A stretch of 37,757 bases of DNA from an uncultured Pelagibacteraceae bacterium (lineage in GTDB: Bacteria > Pseudomonadota > Alphaproteobacteria > Pelagibacterales > Pelagibacteraceae): the NCBI GenBank assembly GCA_902607945.1, contig CACLMD010000008.1, positions 1 through 37,757 of the forward strand. The letters are read 5' to 3'. Of the stretch, positions 13,060 to 21,608 are shown piece after piece; within the stretch, counting starts at the first letter, position 1; each line of letters starts with the position of its first letter. The notes under the pieces were generated by a model. It searched no databases. It had not been told where the DNA came from and worked only from the letters and a program-made list of their open reading frames with translations. Made by a program: the position numbers and the translations under genes.

Positions 13060-13917
13060 ATGATGAATAAAAAATTATCAATATTAATTATTTTATATGA
13101 AGAAAATTTTGATGTAATTCAGAGGTGTTTAGCACAAATAAATGAATTTAAGATAATTATAATTGATAATGCCAATGATAAGTCTCTAAAAAATAAGATA
13201 ACTAAAAATTTTAAAATTTACAAATATTTTTTGAATAAAAAAAATATTGGTTTTTCAAAAGCTGCTAATCAGGGCATATTAGAATGTGATACTGAATATT
13301 TATTTATTCTAGGGGCTGATTGCTTAATTACAAATAATGATGTTGAGCAACTAATGCTTGCTAAAGAAAAATACAAAGATTGCTTTTTAACCTCCCCTAC
13401 ATTTTATGACGCTAAGGGAAATTATGATTATAATGGTGGTCCTCTATACGAGGATGGTCTTAAAAACGAGATACTTAAGAATTCTGGAGATGTTTGTGTA
13501 AATACAATTTTAACTACAGCTGTTTTATTTAAAATATCAGATATTAAGGATATAGGTTTATTTGATGAAGAATTTTTTTTATATTTTCTAGATTATGATC
13601 TTTGTAGAAGAATAAAAAAGGTAAACAAATCAGTTATACAAGTTTATAAAGCAAAAGCGACCCATACTCACGGACAACTTAAAATTAAAGGTAAATTAAA
13701 AAAGATATTTTTTAGAAATTATTTTTTTGATTATGAAGAGTTATATTATCTGTATAAAAATGATCTGCATGAAAAAAAATATAAGAATATAAAAAAAAAG
13801 ATTCCTAAATTTTTTTTTAAATTGATGATAAATTTTTTAATATTTAGATTTGATAAATTTACATATTATTTATCTAAATTACTAGCATATTATAAATTTA
13901 AAAGATTTATTAAATAA
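13060..13917 (+). CDS. Family 2 glycosyltransferase
   Basis: A 285-residue GT-A fold transferase. SILIILYEENFDVIQRCL starts the nucleotide-binding fold, KKNIGFSKAANQG (about 66-78) is the diagnostic GFxxAxN motif of rhamnosyltransferase-like GT2 enzymes, and FDEEFFLYFLDYDLCRRI (about 168-185) matches the acceptor-side motif. Odd points: the usual metal-binding DxD position reads GADC, and the ED before DLC reads LD. The C-terminal 60 residues are very basic with aromatic patches, suggesting membrane contact. Donor and acceptor sugars are unknown; a surface polysaccharide or LPS role is inference. A TATAAT at 13028-13033 may be its -10 box. It converges on tRNA-Arg. Confidence 0.82.
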   Translation: MMNKKLSILIILYEENFDVIQRCLAQINEFKIIIIDNANDKSLKNKITKNFKIYKYFLNKKNIGFSKAANQGILECDTEYLFILGADCLITNNDVEQLMLAKEKYKDCFLTSPTFYDAKGNYDYNGGPLYEDGLKNEILKNSGDVCVNTILTTAVLFKISDIKDIGLFDEEFFLYFLDYDLCRRIKKVNKSVIQVYKAKATHTHGQLKIKGKLKKIFFRNYFFDYEELYYLYKNDLHEKKYKNIKKKIPKFFFKLMINFLIFRFDKFTYYLSKLLAYYKFKRFIK

Positions 13918-13921
13918 TTTT

Positions 13922-13998
13922 TGGTGCGCCCGCTAGGAGTTGAACCCAGAACCTCCTGGTCCGTAGCCAAGCGCTCTATCCAATTGAGCTACAGGCGC
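13922..13998 (-). tRNA. tRNA-Arg (anticodon ACG)
   Basis: Reading the reverse strand, the acceptor GCGCCTG pairs with CGGGCGC, followed by A and encoded CCA. The D stem is GCTC/GAGC. The anticodon stem CTTGG/CCAGG encloses CTACGGA with anticodon ACG, which would be edited to inosine by TadA to read CGU, CGC and CGA. T stem CTGGG/CCTAG with TTCAACT. Length 77 nt. Its 3' end is 4 bp from the glycosyltransferase stop, with no terminator between. Confidence 0.97.
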
Positions 13999-14069
13999 TA
14001 ATTATTAATATTTTTAATTATATAGTATTATCACTTTTTAATATAATTTATTGAAAATCATATTTTAAA

Positions 14070-15245
14070 ATGAGTACTAAACTTAATGAAGTCGTAATTG
14101 TTGCTGCAGTAAGAACACCAATCGGTACTTACAAAGGTTCCTTAAAAAATATTCAAGCTAACCAATTAGGTTCAATAGTTATTAAGGAAGTTATAAATCG
14201 AGCGAGTATTAATATTCAGGATATTGATGAAGTAATTTTAGGACAAGTTCTAACTGGTGGAACAGGTCAAAATCCTGCAAGACAAGCCTCTATTAATGCG
14301 GGTCTATCAAAATCAATTCCAGCCCACTTAGTTAATCAAGTTTGTGGATCTGGTTTAAGGTCAGTAATTTCGGGATTTCAAACAATAAAACTTAATGAGT
14401 CGAAATATATAATCTCAGGTGGTCAAGAAAATATGTCAATTGCTCCGCATGCATTATTATACAGAAATGATAAAAAACTATCTAAAGATAAATTAATAGA
14501 CACTATGATTTATGATGGTTTAGTTGATGCTTTTAATAATTACCACATGGGAGTCACTGCTGAAAATATTGCTGAGAAATTTAAAATCTCACGACAAGAA
14601 CAGGATGATTTTGCTTTAAAATCACAAAAAAAAACCCAATTATCTATAGAACAAAACAAATTCAAAGATGAATTAGTTTCGGTTAATTTAGATAATTCAT
14701 TTCTAAATACTGATGAGCATCCAAGAAAAGATTTAAAAGTTGAAGACTTAAAAAAATTAAAGACAGTATTCAAAGAAAATGGAACCGTGACACCAGGAAA
14801 TTCATCTGGTATCAATGATGGGGCTGCAGCAGTTGTTTTAACAAGTTATGATGAAGCTAAAAAAAAATCATTAAAACCACTTGCAAAAATTGTTTCATGG
14901 TCATCTGTTGGGGTTGAACCAGCATTAATGGGTCTGGGTCCAATAGATGCTGTTAAATTTGCTTTAAAAAAAGCGAACTGGAAGATTGACGATGTAGATT
15001 TATTTGAAATTAATGAGGCATTTGCCGCTCAAAGTATAGCAGTAATTAGAGAACTAAATATTGATGAGAATAAAGTAAACGTGAATGGAGGTGCTATAGC
15101 ATTAGGTCACCCTATTGGGGCTTCAGGAACTAGAATATTGGTTACATTGATTCACGAAATGAAAAGACAAAATAAAAAAAAAGGCTGTGCAACACTTTGT
15201 ATAGGTGGCGGCATGGGTATTGCCTTATGTATTGAGAGAATTTAG
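14070..15245 (+). CDS. Acetyl-CoA C-acetyltransferase (thiolase)
   Basis: Condenses two acetyl-CoA to acetoacetyl-CoA or runs the reverse thiolysis. The 391 residues equal the biosynthetic AtoB/PhaA length. The nucleophile is C92 in NQVCGSGLRS, the catalytic His is H347 in ALGHPIGASG, and the second cysteine is C377 in TLCIGGGMG; GNSSGINDGAAA is also present. All catalytic residues are intact. No PHA synthase, reductase or beta-oxidation genes adjoin it, so direction cannot be set from context. The promoter must lie in the 71 bp shared with the divergent tRNA-Arg. Confidence 0.95.
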   Translation: MSTKLNEVVIVAAVRTPIGTYKGSLKNIQANQLGSIVIKEVINRASINIQDIDEVILGQVLTGGTGQNPARQASINAGLSKSIPAHLVNQVCGSGLRSVISGFQTIKLNESKYIISGGQENMSIAPHALLYRNDKKLSKDKLIDTMIYDGLVDAFNNYHMGVTAENIAEKFKISRQEQDDFALKSQKKTQLSIEQNKFKDELVSVNLDNSFLNTDEHPRKDLKVEDLKKLKTVFKENGTVTPGNSSGINDGAAAVVLTSYDEAKKKSLKPLAKIVSWSSVGVEPALMGLGPIDAVKFALKKANWKIDDVDLFEINEAFAAQSIAVIRELNIDENKVNVNGGAIALGHPIGASGTRILVTLIHEMKRQNKKKGCATLCIGGGMGIALCIERI

Positions 15246-15248
15246 AAA

Positions 15249-15359
15249 TTAATTTTTTCCGTATTTCTCTTCCAGTAAAATTTTTTGTATCCAAGTTTTA
15301 GCATCCATAAATGTGCTAACTTTTGGTTGTATTAGTGCATTTAATAACTTTTTAATCAT
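15249..15359 (-). CDS. Possible 36-residue hypothetical protein
   Basis: A reverse-strand frame from ATG at 15357-15359 begins MIKKLLNALIQPKVSTFMDA and ends LEEKYGKN. It has a mixed, amphipathic composition (Trp, Gln, Glu, Lys) that is not the Ile/Phe/Asn-rich noise usual in AT-rich spacers. It converges on the thiolase with a 3 bp gap and diverges from aceE, which fits the tight gene packing here. No domain recognised and no clear ribosome binding site. Confidence 0.42.
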   Translation of the reverse strand: MIKKLLNALIQPKVSTFMDAKTWIQKILLEEKYGKN

Positions 15360-15404
15360 TTTTGAAGCATGCAATTAAAGAGTGTCTAAAAATTGGAGAG
15401 AATG

Positions 15405-15413
15405 TGTTAGAAT
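15405..15413 (+). promoter_or_regulatory. Candidate extended -10 element for aceEF
   Basis: TGTTAGAAT (TGn plus TAGAAT, 5 of 6 to TATAAT) lies 41 nt before the aceE ATG. No good -35 is visible 17 bp upstream, which an extended -10 promoter does not strictly need. Confidence 0.35.
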
Positions 15414-15454
15414 AGCAATTAACTAGATTTTATGGTGTATAAAACTGAAAATAA

Positions 15455-18400
15455 ATGACAGAAAAATTATTAGTTCCTGACCTAGGTGATTTTGAAAATG
15501 TAGAGGTAATTGAACTCTTAGTTAAAGAAGGACAGGAAATTTCAAAAAATGATCCAGTTATAACAATAGAAAGTGATAAATCTAGTGTTGAAATACCATC
15601 GACCTTTTCAGGCAAAATAGAATCTATAAAAGTAAATGTTGGGGACAAAGTTTCAAAGGGAGACTTAATTCTTGATATATCAAGCTCAAATCAATCATCT
15701 CCTGCATCAAAAGTTATTCCAAAAGATACTGAAAATTTGATACGTGAAGCAGAAAATTCATTAAAGAAATCTCAAGAAGAAAAAATTCTAATAAATAAAA
15801 AAAAGAAACCCGAAATGATTCAAGTTGTAAAAGACATTGATTTGGATCCATTAGAAACTAATGAATGGCTTGAGTCTTTATCAGCGGTTATTGAAAAAGA
15901 TGGTAATCAAAGAGCTCATTATCTCATTAAAGAATTAATTAATAAAGCTTATATGGAGGGTGCTAATATCCCTTATACTCAAAATACTCCTTACATAAAT
16001 ACAATCCCAGTTAATGAGGAAAAAAAATCAAGTGGAGATCAGAACATAGAGAGAAGAATCAGGTCTTTAATAAGATGGAATGCAGCAGCAATGGTAGTAA
16101 GGGCAAATAAAAAGTTTCCTGAGCTAGGAGGTCATATAGGAACATTTGCGTCAGCTGCAACTCTATATGATGTGGGAATGAATCATTTCTGGAGAGCTAA
16201 GAATAATAAGTTTGGAGGTGATTTAGTTTATTTTCAAGGTCATAGTGCACCTGGAATGTATGCAAGAGCATTTCTTGAGGGTAGACTTAATGAAAAACAA
16301 TTAGATAGTTTTAGACAAGAGGTTAACCCAGGTGGCTTGTCTTCTTACCCACATCCATGGTTGATGCCAAACTTTTGGCAGTTTCCAACTGTATCGATGG
16401 GATTAGGACCAATGTTAGCAATCTATCAGGCAAGATATATGAAGTATTTAATTAATAGAGGTTTAATTAAGGATGAAGGTAGAAAAGTTTGGGCATTTTT
16501 AGGAGATGGAGAAATGGATGAGCCTGAGTCTTTAGGAGCTATTGGTCTAGCTGCAAGAGAGAAATTAGATAATTTAATTTTTGTTGTTAATTGTAATTTA
16601 CAAAGATTAGATGGACCAGTAAGAGGTAACGGAAAAATTATACAAGAGTTGGAAGGAATTTTTAGGGGAGCTGGATGGAATGTGATTAAGGTAATTTGGG
16701 GCTCATATTGGGACTCATTATTAACGAATGATAAAACAGGCCATCTTGTTAAAACTATGAATGAAACTGTAGATGGTGAATACCAAGCAATGAAAGCAAG
16801 AGATGGTGCTTATGTTAGAGAGAGATTTTTTGGAAAATATCATGAAACTAGAGAATTAGTATCAAGTCTATCAGACAAAGATATTTGGAGATTGAACAGA
16901 GGTGGGCACGACCCCCATAAGGTGTTTGCAGCTTATGACAAAGCATCAAAAAATATCGGTAGTCCAACAGTTATAATTGCCAAAACCATAAAAGGTTATG
17001 GTATGGGAAAAAGTGGAGAAAGCGTAAACACTACACACCAAACAAAGAAGCTAGATATAGATGACTTAATGTATTATAGGGATAGATTTGATGTCCCCTT
17101 AACTGATCAACAAGTAAAGAATATTGAGTATTATAAGCCTGAGCAAAATTCTCCAGAAATAAAATATATTAAAGAAAAAAGACTTCAACTTGGAGGTTTT
17201 ATTCCCGAGAGAACCACTTATGCTAAGCCTATTAAAACACCCCCAAAAAATATTTTTAATAATATGAAAGAGTCTACTGGTGCTAAAGAAATGTCTACAA
17301 CAATGGCATTAGTTAGAATGTTAACAAATTTATTAAGAGATAAAAATGTTGCTCCAAGATTAGTTCCCATCATTCCTGATGAAGCTAGAACATTTGGTAT
17401 GGAAGGTTTTTTTCAAAAAGTTGGTATATATGCACATGAAGGTCAAAAATATGAGCCAGAAGATTCTGCACAATTGAGTTCATATAGAGAAGAAAAAAGT
17501 GGACAAGTTTTAGAAGAAGGGATTACTGAAGCAGGCGCTATGTCTTCTTGGATTGCTGCTGGAACTTCCTATACAAACCATGATATTGAAATGATACCTA
17601 TTTATCTTTTTTACTCAATGTTTGGATTTCAAAGAATAGGAGACTTTGCTTGGGCAGGAGCTGATAGTCAATCTAGAGGTTTTCTAATAGGTGCTACAGC
17701 AGGCAGAACTACTTTGGCAGGTGAAGGACTGCAGCATCAAGATGGTCACAGTCATCTATTAGCTTCAACAATACCAAATTGTATATCATATGACCCAACT
17801 TTTCATTACGAACTAGCAGTTATTTTTAGAGAAGGATTGAGAAGGATGCACGAAAAAAAAGAAAATGTTTTTTATTATATAACAACTATGAATGAAAATT
17901 ATTCTCACCCCGCAATACCTGAAGATAAATCCTGCGAAGATGGAATTTTAAAAGGAATGTATAAAATTAAAGAATTTAATAAATATAAAAAAACAAAAAT
18001 ACAATTTCTAGGCTCAGGTACGATTTTAAGAGAAATGATAGCTGGTGCAGAAATTTTGCAAAAAGACTATCAGATAGATAGTGAAATTTGGAGTGTTACA
18101 AGTTTTAATGAATTAAGAAAGGATGGTTTGGAAGTTGAAAGGTTTAATCTTTTAAATCCAGATAAAGAGTCTAAAAAATCTTACGTAGAAAAATGTTTAG
18201 ATAAAACCGAAGGCCCCATATTAGCTGCTTCTGATTACATGAGGATGAATTCAGATCAAATTAGACCATATGTAAATAAAAGTTTTTATTCTTTAGGAAC
18301 AGATGGATTTGGAAGAAGTGATACAAGAAAAAATTTAAGAAGATTTTTCGAAGTTGATAAAGAACATGTGGTTACATATGGATTGAGCATATTAGCTAAA

Positions 18401-18487
18401 GAGCAACTCATATCCTCTAAATACGTTAAAGAGGCAATTAAGAAATATAAAATTGACTCTAATAAACCAATGCCAACGAAACTATAA
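15455..18487 (+). CDS. aceE: Pyruvate dehydrogenase E1, homodimeric, with fused lipoyl domain
   Basis: Decarboxylates pyruvate with thiamine diphosphate and transfers the acetyl unit to lipoyl-E2. At 1010 residues it exceeds E. coli AceE (887) because residues 1-75 are a complete biotinyl/lipoyl domain, with the target lysine K42 in ESDKSSVE. A charged linker follows, and E1 homology begins near residue 121. E1 landmarks: INTIPV, RRIRSLIRWNA, LVYFQGH, LSSYPHPWLMP, the ThDP motif GDGEMDE at about 350 with the downstream NCNLQRLDGP near 379, DEARTFGMEG, GEGLQHQDGHSH and SYDPTFHYE. The match to the proteobacterial AceE type extends to the C-terminal GTDGFGRSD. Many alphaproteobacteria use the alpha/beta E1 with a lipoyl domain on E1-beta; here that placement recurs on the homodimeric form. 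aceF starts 1 nt after the stop. Confidence 0.96.
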   Translation: MTEKLLVPDLGDFENVEVIELLVKEGQEISKNDPVITIESDKSSVEIPSTFSGKIESIKVNVGDKVSKGDLILDISSSNQSSPASKVIPKDTENLIREAENSLKKSQEEKILINKKKKPEMIQVVKDIDLDPLETNEWLESLSAVIEKDGNQRAHYLIKELINKAYMEGANIPYTQNTPYINTIPVNEEKKSSGDQNIERRIRSLIRWNAAAMVVRANKKFPELGGHIGTFASAATLYDVGMNHFWRAKNNKFGGDLVYFQGHSAPGMYARAFLEGRLNEKQLDSFRQEVNPGGLSSYPHPWLMPNFWQFPTVSMGLGPMLAIYQARYMKYLINRGLIKDEGRKVWAFLGDGEMDEPESLGAIGLAAREKLDNLIFVVNCNLQRLDGPVRGNGKIIQELEGIFRGAGWNVIKVIWGSYWDSLLTNDKTGHLVKTMNETVDGEYQAMKARDGAYVRERFFGKYHETRELVSSLSDKDIWRLNRGGHDPHKVFAAYDKASKNIGSPTVIIAKTIKGYGMGKSGESVNTTHQTKKLDIDDLMYYRDRFDVPLTDQQVKNIEYYKPEQNSPEIKYIKEKRLQLGGFIPERTTYAKPIKTPPKNIFNNMKESTGAKEMSTTMALVRMLTNLLRDKNVAPRLVPIIPDEARTFGMEGFFQKVGIYAHEGQKYEPEDSAQLSSYREEKSGQVLEEGITEAGAMSSWIAAGTSYTNHDIEMIPIYLFYSMFGFQRIGDFAWAGADSQSRGFLIGATAGRTTLAGEGLQHQDGHSHLLASTIPNCISYDPTFHYELAVIFREGLRRMHEKKENVFYYITTMNENYSHPAIPEDKSCEDGILKGMYKIKEFNKYKKTKIQFLGSGTILREMIAGAEILQKDYQIDSEIWSVTSFNELRKDGLEVERFNLLNPDKESKKSYVEKCLDKTEGPILAASDYMRMNSDQIRPYVNKSFYSLGTDGFGRSDTRKNLRRFFEVDKEHVVTYGLSILAKEQLISSKYVKEAIKKYKIDSNKPMPTKL
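15551..15604 (+). repeat. Copy 1 of a lipoyl-domain direct repeat (in aceE)
   Basis: The 54 bp around the lipoyl-lysine codons of aceE align without gaps to 18588-18641 in aceF, with roughly 45 identical bases by eye and an unbroken identical stretch of 17. At the protein level about 47 of 75 domain residues are the same. This indicates a duplicated domain. Confidence 0.75.
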
Positions 18488-18488
18488 G

Positions 18489-19763
18489 ATGTCAAAAAAA
18501 GATATTAAAGTTCCAAATATTGGAGAATTCAAGGATGTTGAGGTCATAGAGGTCTTAATTAAAAAAGGTCAAGAAATAAAAAAAGATGATCCACTGATAA
18601 CTATAGAAAGTGATAAATCGAGTGTTGAAATTCCCTCAACTTTAGAAGGAAAAGTTATAACACTTAATCTCAACGTTGGAGATAAAGTTTCAGAAGGTGA
18701 TAAAATTTTAGAGATAGAAATAAATGAAGATTTAAAAGTAAAAAAAGAATCCAAATTAAGTATAGAAGAAATTCCAGCAAAAATTACTTCAGAAAAAATT
18801 TTAGATACAAAAAAAGTAATTGATCCACAAAATTTAATTAATGATGATTTTAACTCTAGAACTTTAGCCTCTCCAAAAGCAAGAAAATTCGCTAGAGAAC
18901 TTGGTGTAGATATTAGGAAAGTTTCAGGAAGCGAAAGAAGAGGAAGAGTAATAGAAAGTGATATAAAATTATTCGTATCTTCTCATTCAAATCAAAAAAC
19001 TGAAGATATAGATAAAAAACAAGAAAAGATTAAACAAGAATATTCTCATTCAGAATTTGGAGAGATAGAAACAAAAGATATTCCAAGAGTTAAGAAACTT
19101 TCATCAAAATATTTGATGAACTCTTGGACTAACATCCCGCATGTAACGAATCATGATGAAGTAGACATTACTGAGTTGGAAGAGTTTAGAGCCTCTCTTA
19201 CTGACATATATACGGGAAAAAAAAAAAAAATTACACCTTTAGCCTTTATAGTAAAAGCTTTAACTGCATCGTTAAAAAAATTTCCAACCTTCAATTCTTC
19301 AATAGATGAAATTGATGATGGAAAAATTATAATTAAAAAATATTATCATATAGGTATAGCAGTTGACACACCTCATGGCTTAATGGTTCCAAAGCTTAGA
19401 AATGCAGATAATAAAAATATTGCCCTAATAGGCAAAGAACTGAAAAGGTTAAGTGATGAGTGTAGAAATCTTAAAATTGATAAAAAAGAATTATTTGGTG
19501 GTTCAATGACAATCACCAGCCTAGGTGGAATTGGAGGCTCATTTTTTACACCAATTATAAATCACCCAGAAGTCGCTATTTTAGGAGTTGGTAAATCTGA
19601 AAAAAAACAAATTTATATAAGCGGTAAGTATGTTACTCGAATAATGTTACCAATTTCCCTATCTTATGATCATAGAATAATTGATGGTGCTGAAGCAGCT
19701 CGTTTTAACAACGAGTTAAAAGAACATTTGGGCAAAAACTTTGCCTACAAATTAGCAGTTTAA
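18489..19763 (+). CDS. aceF: Dihydrolipoamide acetyltransferase, E2 of pyruvate dehydrogenase
   Basis: The E2 core moves the acetyl group from its lipoyl arm to CoA. I set the start at the ATG at 18489, one base after aceE; an in-frame ATG 36 bp upstream lies inside aceE and would only add a non-homologous leader. It has 424 residues: one lipoyl domain (residues 1-78, lysine K43), a peripheral-subunit-binding domain near 127-163 (ASPKARKFARELGVD, GRVIESDI), and the catalytic domain from about 195 with the active His at about 395 in SYDHRIIDGAEAARF. E. coli E2 has three lipoyl domains; here one is on E2 and another on E1. No E3 (lpd) gene follows, so E3 must be encoded elsewhere. Confidence 0.96.
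   Translation: MSKKDIKVPNIGEFKDVEVIEVLIKKGQEIKKDDPLITIESDKSSVEIPSTLEGKVITLNLNVGDKVSEGDKILEIEINEDLKVKKESKLSIEEIPAKITSEKILDTKKVIDPQNLINDDFNSRTLASPKARKFARELGVDIRKVSGSERRGRVIESDIKLFVSSHSNQKTEDIDKKQEKIKQEYSHSEFGEIETKDIPRVKKLSSKYLMNSWTNIPHVTNHDEVDITELEEFRASLTDIYTGKKKKITPLAFIVKALTASLKKFPTFNSSIDEIDDGKIIIKKYYHIGIAVDTPHGLMVPKLRNADNKNIALIGKELKRLSDECRNLKIDKKELFGGSMTITSLGGIGGSFFTPIINHPEVAILGVGKSEKKQIYISGKYVTRIMLPISLSYDHRIIDGAEAARFNNELKEHLGKNFAYKLAV
18588..18641 (+). repeat. Copy 2 of the lipoyl-domain direct repeat (in aceF)
   Basis: Partner of the repeat at 15551-15604 in aceE, same orientation, about 3 kb downstream. Both encode the DP-ITIESDKSSVEIPST core with the lysine to be lipoylated. Confidence 0.75.
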
Positions 19764-19771
19764 ATAAAATT

Positions 19772-20662
19772 ATGTCAAAATCCTTATCATTAATATGCGC
19801 TTTGTTATGTACTTTTATATGGGGAACTACATTTATTGCTCAAGATACAGGAATGGATGATATTGGTCCCTTTACTTTTAATGCAGTTAGATTTTTTGTT
19901 GGATTTTTAGCAATTGTCCCATTAGTTTTTTTATTTGAGGTAAAAAAATTTGAATCACAATTTAAATTAGATTTTAAAACTTTTGTTGTCTTATCTTTTT
20001 TAATTGGAATATCACTCTTTTTAGGTTCTGCCTTACAACAAGTAGCTTTATTGTACACAGATGTAGCTAATGCAGCGTTCTTTACCATATTCTACGTCCC
20101 TATGGTCCCAATTATAATTTTTTTATTTAAAAGGAAAGCATTACATTGGAGCGTATGGCCATCAGTAGTTTTATGCTTAATTGGTGGATATTTATTAACA
20201 AATTTTTATGACTCAACGATAAGACTTGGTGATACTCTTGTAATATTAGGTGCTTTATTTTGGAGCACACATATAATTTTTACAGGTATAATAGTTACAA
20301 AATATAATCTGCCTTTAACACTTGGTGCTCTCCAAACATTAATTGTAGCCTTTTTTTCCTTTATTATTGGACTCATTTATGAAGAGTTTATTTTTGAGAA
20401 TATTTTAAAAGAAATAGACTCTATATTGTATGCTGGAATTTTGTCAGGTGGTTTTGCTTTTGTGTTACAAATTTATGCACAAAAGAATATTACACCAGCA
20501 CCAGCAGCTATAATTTTTTCTTTAGAAGGTGTTTTTGCAACAATTGCTGCTTGGTTTTTATTAGATCAAATATTAGGAATAAATAATTTATTAGGATGCT
20601 TTTTTATATTATGTGGTGTTTTATTATCACAATTATTACCATTAATTAAAAAAACAAATTAA
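19772..20662 (+). CDS. EamA/DMT-family transporter
   Basis: A 296-residue inner-membrane protein with about ten hydrophobic helices in two EamA repeats. The first repeat starts with LLCTFIWGTTFIAQDTG and the second with LVILGALFWSTHIIFTGII; both carry the typical Trp-Ser/Gly-x-x-Phe/Ile lead helix, and LEGVFATIAAWFLLDQ is the conserved end of the second repeat. DMT members export amino acids, nucleosides or other metabolites; the substrate is not predictable. It starts 8 bp after aceF and is probably cotranscribed. Its stop is shared with convergent uppP. Confidence 0.88.
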   Translation: MSKSLSLICALLCTFIWGTTFIAQDTGMDDIGPFTFNAVRFFVGFLAIVPLVFLFEVKKFESQFKLDFKTFVVLSFLIGISLFLGSALQQVALLYTDVANAAFFTIFYVPMVPIIIFLFKRKALHWSVWPSVVLCLIGGYLLTNFYDSTIRLGDTLVILGALFWSTHIIFTGIIVTKYNLPLTLGALQTLIVAFFSFIIGLIYEEFIFENILKEIDSILYAGILSGGFAFVLQIYAQKNITPAPAAIIFSLEGVFATIAAWFLLDQILGINNLLGCFFILCGVLLSQLLPLIKKTN

Positions 20663-21426
20663 GCATATATTATATAAAATAAAATCAATGCAACTATTAT
20701 TCTATAAATTATAAAAATATTTAAAGAAAATTTATTTATATAACTTAAAAAAAATTTAACTGTCACATAAGAAAAGAAAAAAGACAAAACTATTGCAAAT
20801 ATAATTAAATAATTTATTTCTATTGATTGATTAAATACATCTTTAAGACCAAGAAAACTTGCCCCAGCTAAAGCAGGAATTGATAATAAAAATGAAATTT
20901 TACCTGAGTCAACTCTGTTAAATTTTAAAAATCTAGCAGCTGTCATTGTAATACCTGCCCTACTAACTCCAGGTATTAATGCAAGAATTTGAAATAAACC
21001 AATAAATATAATATGCTTAATACTTAAATTTGTTGATATATTTTGACTAATTTTTCTTTGATCAGAGAAAAATAAAATAATTCCAAAAACTAAAGTTGTC
21101 CACGCTATAACCTTTATATTTCTTAAAAGATACATCATCTCTGCCGAGTGTAATAAGTAGCCAAAAATGATAAGTGGTAGTGAACCGATTACAATAAGAT
21201 ATAATAATTTTTGATTATTTCCTAGATCAAGTAAATCTTTTCTAAAAAAAAATATTATTGCCAGTAAAGACCCTAAGTGTAAGCTTATATCAATTAATAA
21301 TGAACTTGTTTTTAGATCATATAAATTAGAGATTAGAATTAAATGTGCCGTTGAACTTATTGGTAAAAATTCTGATATTCCCTGTATGGTCGACAGAATT
21401 AGAATTTCTATTAAATCTTGAAACAT
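20659..21426 (-). CDS. uppP: Undecaprenyl-diphosphatase (BacA/UppP)
   Basis: An integral membrane phosphatase that recycles undecaprenyl pyrophosphate, the lipid carrier of peptidoglycan and surface glycan synthesis. The 255 residues carry the two signature motifs, QGISEFLPISSTAHL at about 15-29 and PGVSRAG near 155, among seven or so membrane helices. Slightly shorter than the usual 265-275, with no missing motif. The ATG at 21424-21426 precedes the first motif by the expected distance. The last four bases (TTAA) are shared with the stop of the convergent transporter. Confidence 0.95.
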   Translation of the reverse strand: MFQDLIEILILSTIQGISEFLPISSTAHLILISNLYDLKTSSLLIDISLHLGSLLAIIFFFRKDLLDLGNNQKLLYLIVIGSLPLIIFGYLLHSAEMMYLLRNIKVIAWTTLVFGIILFFSDQRKISQNISTNLSIKHIIFIGLFQILALIPGVSRAGITMTAARFLKFNRVDSGKISFLLSIPALAGASFLGLKDVFNQSIEINYLIIFAIVLSFFFSYVTVKFFLSYINKFSLNIFIIYRIIVALILFYIIYA

Positions 21427-21552
21427 ATAAGTGTCGTAACTTAAAAAATATTCATTTTAAACAATTCCATTTAATCATAATAGGTATGCAAAAATTAAAA
21501 TTACTATATTTATTGCTAAATAATAACAAATTTAAGTCATATATACTGACCT

Positions 21553-21587
21553 AAATAATTATTTTACTATTGAAAACAATGTATAAT
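21553..21587 (+). promoter_or_regulatory. Candidate gltDB promoter with palindrome over the -35 region
   Basis: A perfect TATAAT at 21582-21587 lies 21 nt before the gltD ATG. The -35 region expected at 21559-21564 is poor, but it coincides with a 12 bp palindrome AAATAATTATTT (21553-21564) that could be a regulator site. All-A/T palindromes are common by chance here. Confidence 0.35.
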
Positions 21588-21608
21588 TAACCAACATTTA
21601 AAAAAAAT

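Noticed and set aside
13922..13998. tRNA-Arg as an integration site
   Set aside because: No integrase, no direct repeat of the tRNA 3' end, and both flanks are ordinary chromosomal genes.
21345..21554. Plus-strand 69-residue frame before gltD
   Set aside because: Its first part is antisense to uppP and the rest is Leu/Asn/Lys noise from AT-rich DNA; no ribosome binding site.
21427..21608. Riboswitch upstream of gltD
   Set aside because: I looked for paired GC-containing segments and conserved aptamer-like motifs and saw none; the region is nearly all A/T.
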